Source: Acetatifactor sp. (lineage in GTDB: Bacteria; Bacillota; Clostridia; Lachnospirales; Lachnospiraceae). From it: a stretch of 43,651 nucleotides of DNA. The notes beneath the pieces were generated by a model. It was not told the DNA's origin, did no database searches, and worked only from the letters and a program-made list of their open reading frames with translations. Both the position numbers and the translations under genes were made by a program. The stretch lies in NCBI GenBank assembly GCA_022511465.1, contig JAFLRM010000028.1, positions 1-43,651 on the forward strand. Direction: 5' to 3'. Below, one piece after another: positions 24,873-32,364 of the stretch. The stretch's first letter is position 1; each line of letters opens with the position of its first letter.

Positions 24873-26261
24873 ATGAAAAATGTAGCATTACATAATCTGG
24901 GATGCAAAGTAAATTCATACGAATTGGAAGTAATGCAACAAATATTACAGGAAAAGGGCTTTCACATTGTGCCTTTTGATGGGCCGGCGGACATCTATAT
25001 TGTGAATACCTGCACGGTGACCAATATCGCGGACAGAAAAAGCAGGCAGATGCTTCACCGGGCAAAACAGATGAATCCGAATGCCATCGTGGTAGCGGTG
25101 GGCTGCTATGTACAGACTGCGGAAGAGGCCGTAAAGAGAGATGATAGTGTTGATCTGGCCATCGGCAACAACCGCAAGAAAGATTTGGCAGCCATTTTAG
25201 AGGAGTATCTGAAACGGCGGGATGAGGAGGCTGAGGGGAAGCTGCTTTCTCCGGATAAGACACTTCAGAATACAACTGTTATTGATATTAACCACACGGA
25301 TGAGTATGAGGAGATGACGCTCAAGCAGACGGCAGAGCACACCAGAGCATACATCAAGATTCAGGATGGCTGCAATCAATTTTGTTCTTATTGTGTTATC
25401 CCCTACGCCAGAGGCAGGGTCCGCAGCAGGCGACAGGAGGATATTCTCTCTGAGATAAAGGGGATGGTGGCGGCCGGTTACCGCGAGGTGGTACTCACCG
25501 GCATTCATATCAGCTCCTACGGAGTGGATCTTGATGGAGGACGGACGGTGTACGAGGGGCAAAGTCTCTTGCTCGATCTGGTCGAACAGATTCACAAAAT
25601 AGAGGGACTGGAGCGCATCAGGCTGGGCTCCCTGGAGCCCCGTGTGATCAATGGGGAAACGGTAGAACGGCTTGCGAAACTGCCAAAGCTCTGCCCACAC
25701 TTTCACTTGTCTTTGCAGAGCGGCTGCGATGAAACATTGCGGCGGATGAATAGACGCTACACCACAGGGGAATACTGTCACAGTGTAGAGCTCCTCCGGG
25801 CAGCGTTCTCTCATCCGGCGATCACCACAGATGTGATCGTGGGTTTTCCCGGAGAGACAGAAGAAGAGTTTGCCCAGACAAAAGCATTTCTTGAGAAGAT
25901 ACGCTTTTACGAGATGCACATTTTTAAATACTCCAAAAGAGCAGGCACCCGTGCGGCCGACATGCCCGATCAGGTACCCGACACCGTTAAGACTGCCCGA
26001 AGTAATGAGCTTCTTGACATGGAACGGCGGCAGTCGGCAGAGTTTCGCGAGTATTACATAGGAAAAGAAGTTGCAGTCCTGTTGGAGGAGACCAAGGAGA
26101 TCGGCGGTAAGCGGTATCGTTTGGGGCACACCAAGGATTATGTGAAAGTGGCGGTTCCCCGTGCGGCAGATGAGGATCTGCCGGATGCAGGGGTAATTGT
26201 CGCGGTAAGGCCAGAGTCTGTTCTAAAGGGGGATGTGCTCCTTGGAAATTTGTTCTCATAG
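24873..26261 (+). CDS. mtaB: tRNA t6A37 methylthiotransferase MtaB
   Basis: A 462-residue radical-SAM methylthiotransferase. The N-terminal UPF0004 domain supplies one cluster (Cys11 in NLGCKVN, Cys47 in NTCTVTN, Cys78 in VGCYVQ). The radical SAM Cys167, Cys171 and Cys174 (DGCNQFCSYCVIPYARG) supply the other, and a TRAM domain closes the protein from about residue 390. NLGCKVNSYE and ADRKSRQ mark the MtaB branch rather than MiaB. It makes ms2t6A at position 37 of tRNAs reading ANN codons. The start at 24873 was chosen for the conserved MKNVALHNLGCKVN beginning; the frame is open 15 codons further upstream. Confidence 0.93.
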   Translation: MKNVALHNLGCKVNSYELEVMQQILQEKGFHIVPFDGPADIYIVNTCTVTNIADRKSRQMLHRAKQMNPNAIVVAVGCYVQTAEEAVKRDDSVDLAIGNNRKKDLAAILEEYLKRRDEEAEGKLLSPDKTLQNTTVIDINHTDEYEEMTLKQTAEHTRAYIKIQDGCNQFCSYCVIPYARGRVRSRRQEDILSEIKGMVAAGYREVVLTGIHISSYGVDLDGGRTVYEGQSLLLDLVEQIHKIEGLERIRLGSLEPRVINGETVERLAKLPKLCPHFHLSLQSGCDETLRRMNRRYTTGEYCHSVELLRAAFSHPAITTDVIVGFPGETEEEFAQTKAFLEKIRFYEMHIFKYSKRAGTRAADMPDQVPDTVKTARSNELLDMERRQSAEFREYYIGKEVAVLLEETKEIGGKRYRLGHTKDYVKVAVPRAADEDLPDAGVIVAVRPESVLKGDVLLGNLFS

Positions 26262-26328
26262 CTGTACTGATCTTTATAGTTGGTTAAACTTCCGAGTGTG
26301 TCTGACTGGGAAAAATTGGCATAACATA

Positions 26329-26357
26329 TTGAAATTTGCAAGTAAATAGGGTAATAT
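26329..26357 (+). promoter_or_regulatory. Candidate promoter for the ireB cluster
   Basis: TTGAAA (26329-26334) and TAATAT (26352-26357) are spaced 17 bp, 66 bp before ireB in an AT-rich gap. Confidence 0.5.
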
Positions 26358-26422
26358 AAAAGATAATGATATTTATGTAAATGATAATGGGGTAGATTTT
26401 GGACACAGATTGAGAGGAGTAT

Positions 26423-26686
26423 ATGCAGGACTTAGGGAATACACAATATTTTAGGGTGGAGACGGAGCCGGAGACCGGGGTGAAAGTGGTGCTTTCCACG
26501 GTGTATGAGGCATTGTCGGAGAAAGGCTACAATCCTGTAAATCAGATCGTGGGATATATTATGAGTGGAGATCCCACTTATATCACCAGCCACAAGAGCG
26601 CCAGAAGCCTGATCATGAAAGTGGAGCGGGACGAGCTGGTGGAGGAGCTTCTGCGAGAGTATATCAACAACAATCACTGGCAGTAG
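26423..26686 (+). CDS. ireB: IreB family regulatory phosphoprotein (UPF0297)
   Basis: An 87-residue protein matching the UPF0297/YrzL family over its full length: [39 protein letters not shown] and a C-terminal ELLREYI. In Enterococcus faecalis IreB is a substrate of the Ser/Thr kinase IreK and affects cephalosporin resistance; Thr residues near the N-terminus are the target there. In Bacillus the gene (yrzL) precedes yrrK (ruvX) and yrzB, and the same order is found here. GAGAGGAG upstream fixes the start. Confidence 0.93.
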   Translation: MQDLGNTQYFRVETEPETGVKVVLSTVYEALSEKGYNPVNQIVGYIMSGDPTYITSHKSARSLIMKVERDELVEELLREYINNNHWQ

Positions 26687-26696
26687 GAGGATATCC

Positions 26697-27140
26697 ATGC
26701 GCATAATGGGTTTGGATCTCGGCTCCAAGACCGTGGGAGTGGCAGTGAGTGACAGCTTACTTTTGACGGCACAGGGAGTGGAGATCATCCGCCGCAAGGA
26801 GGAAAATAAGCTGCGCCAGACGCTGGCAAGGATTGAAGAGCTGATCTTGGAGTATGAGGTGGAGGAGCTGGTACTTGGCCTTCCCAAGAATATGAATGCC
26901 ACGGAAGGTACCCGCGCAGAGCTCACCTATGAGTTTAAGGAGAAGCTGGAGCGCAGGACAGGACTGCCTGTCTATATGTGGGACGAACGGCTGACCACTG
27001 TGGAGGCTGACAGAACGATGATAGAGGCCGGAATCCGCAGGGAACATCGCAAGGAATATGTGGACAAGATAGCGGCAACGTTCATTTTGCAGGGCTATCT
27101 GGACAGAAGAAACATGGAACAAAAAGGTCGTGCGGAATGA
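26697..27140 (+). CDS. ruvX: Putative Holliday junction resolvase RuvX (YqgF)
   Basis: A 147-residue RNase H-fold protein. The N-terminal motif [15 protein letters not shown] carries catalytic Asp6, [19 protein letters not shown] holds the second acidic region, and [17 protein letters not shown] supplies the late acidic residue. YqgF proteins act in pre-16S rRNA 5' processing in Escherichia coli and have been proposed as resolvases. TAGGAGG upstream gives the start. The final codons overlap the next gene by 4 bp, so the two are coupled. Confidence 0.95.
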   Translation: MRIMGLDLGSKTVGVAVSDSLLLTAQGVEIIRRKEENKLRQTLARIEELILEYEVEELVLGLPKNMNATEGTRAELTYEFKEKLERRTGLPVYMWDERLTTVEADRTMIEAGIRREHRKEYVDKIAATFILQGYLDRRNMEQKGRAE

Positions 27141-27403
27141 GCAAACTGGAGAAAGTTACTTTTCGACCGGACGGAGAAGAGCCGGTGGAGTTTTATGTGT
27201 TGGAACAGACCAGGATCGGAGGGTATAACTATATTCTGGTGACTGACAGCGAGGAGGATGACGCGGAGGCGCTGATCCTGAAAGATTTGTCTCGAGATGG
27301 TGAGGAAGAAGGTCTTTTTACGATTGTGTCAGATGATGAGGAATTGTCTGCGGTGGCCGGCGTATTTGAGAATATGCTGGAGGATGTGGAGTTGGAAAAG
27401 TAG
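27137..27403 (+). CDS. DUF1292 protein (YrzB-like)
   Basis: An 88-residue acidic protein of the DUF1292 family: [32 protein letters not shown] and a tail rich in Asp and Glu. Its function is not known. It almost always follows ireB and ruvX in Firmicutes, as here. Its ATG overlaps the ruvX stop by 4 bp. Confidence 0.9.
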   Translation: MSKLEKVTFRPDGEEPVEFYVLEQTRIGGYNYILVTDSEEDDAEALILKDLSRDGEEEGLFTIVSDDEELSAVAGVFENMLEDVELEK

Positions 27404-27690
27404 GTTCCAAAAATAACGGGTGGAATTTATTTTATAATATGCATTTACATACAGATTCACTTTTGGATCAAACTGAGTTTGGTGTTGGTTTTATGCGTTG
27501 GGAGACGGGGTTTACTCCAAACGGCTGGTGAAAGCTTAAACATCAACATCCGGTTTGCAGGAGAGTGGCGGAAAGCTTCCTTTTGTTGAGAAAGATGACG
27601 GAGCAAATAGGGGGTTTGTGGAAACGCGGTTTTCTTGCGGATCAGAAGCGGAGAGTCTGTGGCATTGCGTAGAAGATGGAGGAGATCTGA
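27404..27690 (+). other. 287-bp gap before the RNase J gene
   Basis: Holds an isolated TATAAT (27433-27438) without a convincing -35, and a possible 12-codon reading frame (MRWETGFTPNGW) without a ribosome binding site. No riboswitch or terminator pattern is recognised. It is probably a long untranslated leader of the RNase J gene. Confidence 0.3.
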
Positions 27691-29367
27691 TTGAAGAAGA
27701 AAAAAGAGAATACTATTGATTCCGGATTAAAAATCATCCCTCTGGGAGGTCTGGAACAAATTGGCATGAATATTACTGCCTTCGAGTATGAAGACAGTAT
27801 TATTGTAGTGGATTGTGGTCTGTCTTTTCCGGCAGATGATATGCTGGGAATCGATCTGGTGATCCCCGATGTGACTTACCTAAAGGATAATTTTGATAAG
27901 GTGAAAGGCTTTATGATCACGCACGGGCACGAGGATCACATCGGTGCACTTCCCTATGTACTCAGGGAGTTGAACGTACCGATTTACGCGACCCGCTTGA
28001 CCATGGGAATTATTGAGAATAAGCTGAAAGAGCATAATCTTGTGAAGAATACCAAACGCAAAGTAGTAAAATTTGGGCAGTCCATCAATTTAGGACAATT
28101 CCGCGTGGAGTTCATCAAGACGAACCACAGCATTGTGGATGCAGCAGCGCTTGCTATCTATTCTCCGGCGGGCACGGTGGTTCACACGGGGGACTTCAAA
28201 GTGGATTACACCCCTGTGTTTGGCGATGCCATTGATCTGCAGCGTTTTGCAGAGATCGGGAAAAAGGGTGTGTTGGCATTGATGTGCGACTCTACCAATG
28301 CGGAGCGCCCAGGCTTTACCCCCTCTGAGAAGACGGTGGGCAGAACCTTTGACACCCTTTTTGAGGAGCATAAAAACACGAGAATCTTTGTGGCAACCTT
28401 TGCGTCCAATGTGGATCGTGTGCAGCAGATCATCAATACAGCGTACAAATTTGGCAGAAAGGTGTGCGTGGAAGGCCGCAGTATGGTCAATATCATTGAG
28501 ACCGCCCGCAATCTGGACTGTATCAGTATTCCCGACAACACCTTGATCGATATTGACCAGATGAAAAATTATCCGGATGAGAAGCAGGTGATCATCACCA
28601 CCGGAAGTCAGGGCGAGAGCATGGCGGCACTGAGCCGCATGGCCAACGGTATGCACCGCAAGATCACGATCGGAGCGGGCGACACGGTCATCTTTTCCTC
28701 CCACCCCATACCGGGCAATGAGAAGTCCGTTACCAAGATCATCAATGAACTTATTCGCAAGGGGGCTGACGTGGTATTTCAGGATGCTCATGTGTCCGGA
28801 CATGCCTGTCAGGAGGAGATCAAGCTGATCTACACCCTGATCCATCCCAAGTACGCGATCCCCGTGCACGGCGAATACAAGCATCTGACAGCACAGGCCA
28901 AGATTGCAGAAAGTCTTGGTATAGAAAAGGAAAATATCTTTATTCTCTCTTCCGGTGATGTTCTGGAGATGAGCGAGGAGCAAGCCAAGATCACCGGTAA
29001 AGTGCCTGTGGGTGCGATCCTGGTGGACGGTCTGGGCGTCGGAGACGTGGGAAATGTGGTGTTGCGTGACCGCCAGCATTTGGCGGAGGACGGCATTATG
29101 ATCGTGGTAATGAGTCTGGAAAAGGTCAGCGGAGAGCTGGTGGCAGGCCCCGACATTGTCTCCAGAGGTTTTGTGTATGTGCGTGAATCGGACGAGTTAA
29201 TTGAGGAGGCGCGTCACACAGTGGACGAGGCGGTACAGAATTGCCTGGAGCGAGGCATTACTGACTGGGGGAAACTAAAATCTACCACCAAGGATGTCCT
29301 GAGTGATTATGTGTGGAAGAAAACCAAGCGCCGTCCAATGATCTTGCCCATCATAATGGAAGTCTAA
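27691..29367 (+). CDS. rnj: Ribonuclease J
   Basis: A 558-residue beta-CASP nuclease. The MBL motif HGHEDH occupies residues 78-83, a second His motif is TNHSIVDAAALA, and the beta-CASP motifs include FVATFASNVDRVQQI and PVHGEYKHL. The C-terminal domain carries LVAGPDIVSRGFVYVRES, diagnostic of the family. RNase J has 5'-to-3' exonuclease and endonuclease activity and is central to mRNA turnover and 16S rRNA maturation. The start is a TTG preceded by GGAGG, a rare start that may limit translation. Only one copy is visible, so it is not assigned to J1 or J2. Confidence 0.95.
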   Translation: MKKKKENTIDSGLKIIPLGGLEQIGMNITAFEYEDSIIVVDCGLSFPADDMLGIDLVIPDVTYLKDNFDKVKGFMITHGHEDHIGALPYVLRELNVPIYATRLTMGIIENKLKEHNLVKNTKRKVVKFGQSINLGQFRVEFIKTNHSIVDAAALAIYSPAGTVVHTGDFKVDYTPVFGDAIDLQRFAEIGKKGVLALMCDSTNAERPGFTPSEKTVGRTFDTLFEEHKNTRIFVATFASNVDRVQQIINTAYKFGRKVCVEGRSMVNIIETARNLDCISIPDNTLIDIDQMKNYPDEKQVIITTGSQGESMAALSRMANGMHRKITIGAGDTVIFSSHPIPGNEKSVTKIINELIRKGADVVFQDAHVSGHACQEEIKLIYTLIHPKYAIPVHGEYKHLTAQAKIAESLGIEKENIFILSSGDVLEMSEEQAKITGKVPVGAILVDGLGVGDVGNVVLRDRQHLAEDGIMIVVMSLEKVSGELVAGPDIVSRGFVYVRESDELIEEARHTVDEAVQNCLERGITDWGKLKSTTKDVLSDYVWKKTKRRPMILPIIMEV

Positions 29368-29407
29368 AGAAATAATACTTGCTAAAAAAGAGGAAAGAAG
29401 ATACAAT

Positions 29408-29728
29408 ATGAACAATGTTGACGAAGCAGTAAAACAACTGATCGAGGCAATTTTGAACTCAGAGACTTACGCAAGGTTTGATATTCAGCGCAATCTAGTG
29501 AAGCAGGTGCCGGGCTTAAAAGAGCAGATCGACGAGTTTCGGCGCCGCAACTATGAGTTTCAGAATAACGTTGACTATGATTTTGCCAAGTTGGATCAGT
29601 TTGAAAAAGAGTATGAGGACTTTCGAGAAAATCCTCTGGTATCGGATTTTCTTGCGGCAGATCTGGCTTTCTGCCGGTTGATACAGGAGATCAATATTAA
29701 AATAACAGCTGCTATCAACTACGAGTAA
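29408..29728 (+). CDS. YlbF/YmcA family protein
   Basis: A 106-residue all-helical protein of the Com_YlbF family: VDEAVKQLIEAILNSETYAR, then EFRRRNYEFQNN and LVSDFLAADLAFCRLIQEIN. In Bacillus YlbF, YmcA and YaaT form a complex that guides RNase Y in mRNA maturation. Here the gene stands 40 bp after RNase J, which fits a role in RNA decay. Partners are not in this window. Confidence 0.88.
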   Translation: MNNVDEAVKQLIEAILNSETYARFDIQRNLVKQVPGLKEQIDEFRRRNYEFQNNVDYDFAKLDQFEKEYEDFRENPLVSDFLAADLAFCRLIQEINIKITAAINYE

Positions 29729-29786
29729 GCCGTGACATGGAAGCTGGGAGAAGCATGAGCCGCCTGACCGGCAGAATGGAGGGAGC

Positions 29787-30173
29787 ATGAGTTCTGGCAA
29801 GTTAGTGAGCGCCGTTTTGGGTGCGATCCTTCGTGTGATTTTTACCATATTTGTGGTGTATGCGATTTACCGAGGTGCTACCGTCTGCTACGATTACGGG
29901 TATCGTGTGTTTACGGAGCCTGCGGTCTCTGTGGGAGAAGGCTATCCGGTCAGAATCACGATCACCGGCGAGGAATCCGCCATGGAGCTGGGAGAGCTTT
30001 TTGCCGGCAGAGGGCTTTCGAGGGATGCCCGTCTCTTTGCCCTGCAGTATCTCTTTTCGGAGTACAGGGAGGATATAACTCCCGGCACTTATGAGCTCAC
30101 GACAGCCATGACCGCGGATGAGATGTTTGCAGTGATGGCAGCTCCGGCCGCAGAGGACGAGAGTTCCCAGTAG
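29787..30173 (+). CDS. Short MltG/YceG-like membrane protein lacking the catalytic domain
   Basis: A 128-residue protein with one N-terminal transmembrane helix (residues about 10-30) and a small domain beginning at about 50: VRITITGEESAMELGELFAGRGL, then EYREDITPGTYELTTAMTADEMF. This is the LysM-like entry domain of MltG (YceG), with the PGTYEL-like strand, but the roughly 200-residue transglycosylase domain with its Glu is missing. The gene sits exactly where yrrL (mltG) stands in Bacillus. It may bind glycan or regulate septal enzymes without cutting. GGAGGG precedes the start. Confidence 0.75.
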   Translation: MSSGKLVSAVLGAILRVIFTIFVVYAIYRGATVCYDYGYRVFTEPAVSVGEGYPVRITITGEESAMELGELFAGRGLSRDARLFALQYLFSEYREDITPGTYELTTAMTADEMFAVMAAPAAEDESSQ

Positions 30174-30182
30174 GAGTATAAC

Positions 30183-30842
30183 ATGATAGTAGATGAGAGA
30201 ATGTGTGCCTTTATCGATTTGCTGGATAAAGGCAACACTCCTTTTTTGGATGAAATCGAAAAAGTTGCCAACGACACGGAGGTTCCCATTATTCGAAAGT
30301 CCATGCAGAGTCTCTTAAAGTTTTTGTTGGCTTATGCAAAGCCGAAAAACATCCTCGAAGTTGGGACTGCGATCGGCTTTTCTGCCCTGCTGATGAGTGA
30401 GCATGCACCGGAAGGCTGTCGTATCACTACTATTGAAAAGTATGAGAAGCGCATTCCCGTCGCCAGAGAGAATTTTCGACGCGCAGGGAAGGAGGAGGCG
30501 ATCACTCTCTTAGAGGGTGATGCCACAGAGCTTTTGCGGGAGCTGACAGGCACCTATGACCTGATCTTTATGGATGCGGCTAAGGGTCAGTACATCCATT
30601 TTCTGCCAGATATATTACGGCTGTTATCCAAAGGGGGACTTCTCATTTCGGACAATGTGCTTCAAGATGGGGATGTGGTGGAATCGCGCTTTGCCGTCAC
30701 CAGGAGAAATAGGACGATTCATGCGCGTATGCGGGAGTATCTCTACGAGTTGAAACACCATCCGAAGTTAGAGACTTGCATTCTTCCGGTGGGGGACGGA
30801 GTGACTTTGAGCGTTAAGGTCGGACAGGACGAAGGAGCATAA
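30183..30842 (+). CDS. trmR: Class I SAM O-methyltransferase, probably tRNA 5-hydroxyuridine methyltransferase TrmR
   Basis: A 219-residue methyltransferase of the Methyltransf_3 type. The SAM motif ILEVGTAIGFSALLMSE starts at residue 57, the metal-binding Asp lies in IFMDAAKGQY and the second ligand in LLISDNVLQDGDV. By family it could methylate small catechols, but its place directly before a U32 peptidase matches Bacillus yrrM-yrrN-yrrO, where YrrM is TrmR and forms 5-methoxyuridine at position 34 of tRNA. The assignment rests on that gene order. Start supported by TAGGAG. Confidence 0.85.
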   Translation: MIVDERMCAFIDLLDKGNTPFLDEIEKVANDTEVPIIRKSMQSLLKFLLAYAKPKNILEVGTAIGFSALLMSEHAPEGCRITTIEKYEKRIPVARENFRRAGKEEAITLLEGDATELLRELTGTYDLIFMDAAKGQYIHFLPDILRLLSKGGLLISDNVLQDGDVVESRFAVTRRNRTIHARMREYLYELKHHPKLETCILPVGDGVTLSVKVGQDEGA

Positions 30843-30845
30843 AAT

Positions 30846-32087
30846 ATGCGTGTACGGAAAAAACCGGAACTGTTGATACCTGCCAGCAGTTTGGAAGTAT
30901 TAAAAACGGCTGTTATTTATGGGGCAGATGCGGTGTACATCGGCGGGGAGGCCTTTGGGCTGCGGGCCAAAGCCAAGAATTTTTCACTGCGGGAGATGGC
31001 GGAAGGGATTGCCTTTGCCCATGCTCGTGGAGTGAAAGTGTATGTTACAGCCAATATTTTGGCACACAATGAAGATCTGGAGGGTGCACGGGACTATTTT
31101 GAGGAATTGAAGAACATGAAGCCGGAAACTGCGGATGCCCTGATCATCTCAGACCCCGGTATGTTTGCCATTGCAAAAGAGGTGTGGCCTGAGGTAGAGA
31201 TCCATATATCTACCCAAGCTAACAACACTAACTACATGACATACCGGTTCTGGTGGGAACAGGGGGCGAAGCGTGTGGTGTCTGCGAGAGAGTTATCTCT
31301 GGAGGAGCTGCGCGGCATCAGGGAACGTATTCCGGAGGAAATGGAAATTGAGAGCTTTGTACATGGGGCTATGTGTATCTCCTACTCTGGAAGGTGTCTT
31401 CTCAGCAATTATTTTACAGGCAGGGATGCCAATCAGGGGGCTTGTACCCACCCCTGTCGCTGGAAGTATGCCGTGGTGGAGGAGACGAGGCCGGGGGAGT
31501 ATCTGCCGGTCTATGAGAACGAGAGAGGGACTTTCCTCTTCAACTCCAAGGATCTGTGCATGATCGAATATATTCCGGAGCTGGTGGAGGCCGGCATTGA
31601 CAGCTTGAAGGTCGAGGGCCGTATGAAGACGGCGCTCTATGTGGCTGCTGTAGCGCGAACCTACAGGAAGGCCATCGATGACTACTTTATCTCCGAGGAG
31701 ACTTACCGGAACAATTTGGACTGGTATCGGACGGAGATCGCCAAGTGCACCTACCGCCAGTTTACTACAGGCTTCTACTTTGGAAAGCCGAACGAGAACA
31801 CCCAGATTTATGACGAGAGTACTTATGTGAACGAGTATGTGTATCTTGGGATCGTGGAGGAGAGAAAAGAATCTCTGGTGCAGATAGAGCAGCGCAACAA
31901 ATTTTCCGTGGGAGATACCATCGAGATCATGCGGCCGGACGGCAGCAACGAGGAGGTTGTGGTGAAAGCCATGTACAACGAGAGTGGGGAGGCCGTGGAG
32001 AGCTGTCCTCATCCAAAACAGGTGTTATGGATTGAGTTGTCCAATCAGGCAGAGCAGTATGACTTGTTGCGGGTAAAGAGCGGATAA
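30846..32087 (+). CDS. Peptidase U32 family protein, probably tRNA 5-hydroxyuridine synthase TrhP
   Basis: A 413-residue protein of the U32 family. ELLIPASSLEVLKTAVIYGA at the start and the signature ESFVHGAMCISYSGRCLLSN (residues 169-188) are typical, followed by GACTHPCRWKY. Cys177, Cys184 and Cys200 lie in the region that binds an iron-sulfur cluster in TrhP. Members of this group use prephenate to hydroxylate U34 of tRNA; the neighbouring TrmR-like gene would then methylate it. Bacillus uses two genes (yrrN and yrrO), while here one full-length copy is seen. Start supported by GAAGGAG. Confidence 0.88.
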   Translation: MRVRKKPELLIPASSLEVLKTAVIYGADAVYIGGEAFGLRAKAKNFSLREMAEGIAFAHARGVKVYVTANILAHNEDLEGARDYFEELKNMKPETADALIISDPGMFAIAKEVWPEVEIHISTQANNTNYMTYRFWWEQGAKRVVSARELSLEELRGIRERIPEEMEIESFVHGAMCISYSGRCLLSNYFTGRDANQGACTHPCRWKYAVVEETRPGEYLPVYENERGTFLFNSKDLCMIEYIPELVEAGIDSLKVEGRMKTALYVAAVARTYRKAIDDYFISEETYRNNLDWYRTEIAKCTYRQFTTGFYFGKPNENTQIYDESTYVNEYVYLGIVEERKESLVQIEQRNKFSVGDTIEIMRPDGSNEEVVVKAMYNESGEAVESCPHPKQVLWIELSNQAEQYDLLRVKSG

Positions 32088-32364
32088 CATTTACCACAAA
32101 AAACAATTTCTTTTAGCAAAAAAAGAAAAAAATAATTTTGGGTATTGCATTTTCGGAAAAAAAGGGGTATCTTAGAAAAAAACAAAGCGATACATAAGGC
32201 TTTTGTTTCACACATAGGTATCTTAGGACGAGGATGTTCCAACAGTAACAGGTTTACTTTGGGACGTTTTTTTTTAACATAAGGATGTCCTGCGAAGAGG
32301 GACATTTGTTGTTTGAAGCGGATCCTATGCTTGTGGAAAAGAAGAGAAGAAAGGAAGAGAGAAA
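32088..32364 (+). promoter_or_regulatory. Leader region of glnN
   Basis: A 277-bp AT-rich stretch. It contains a 10-bp direct repeat GGTATCTTAG (32166-32175 and 32217-32226), a weak hairpin GTATC/GATAC (32167-32193), a terminator-like hairpin (32234-32275) and a small perfect hairpin ATGTCC/GGACAT (32285-32305). The position of the terminator ahead of the gene suggests attenuation or antitermination of glutamine synthetase. No known riboswitch is recognised. Confidence 0.5.
32234..32275 (+). terminator. Terminator-like hairpin inside the glnN leader
   Basis: ATGTTCC (32234-32240) pairs with GGGACGT (32261-32267) with two wobbles, an inner AGTAA/TTACT stem extends it, and nine T follow. It could end the upstream operon or act as an attenuator 90 bp before glnN. 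Confidence 0.65.

Noticed and set aside
27490..27531. Short peptide frame MRWETGFTPNGW before RNase J
   Set aside because: No ribosome binding site, no conserved leader-peptide feature and no downstream attenuator stem.
28090..29079. 329-codon frame on the minus strand
   Set aside because: It is antisense to the RNase J gene and has no family motif.
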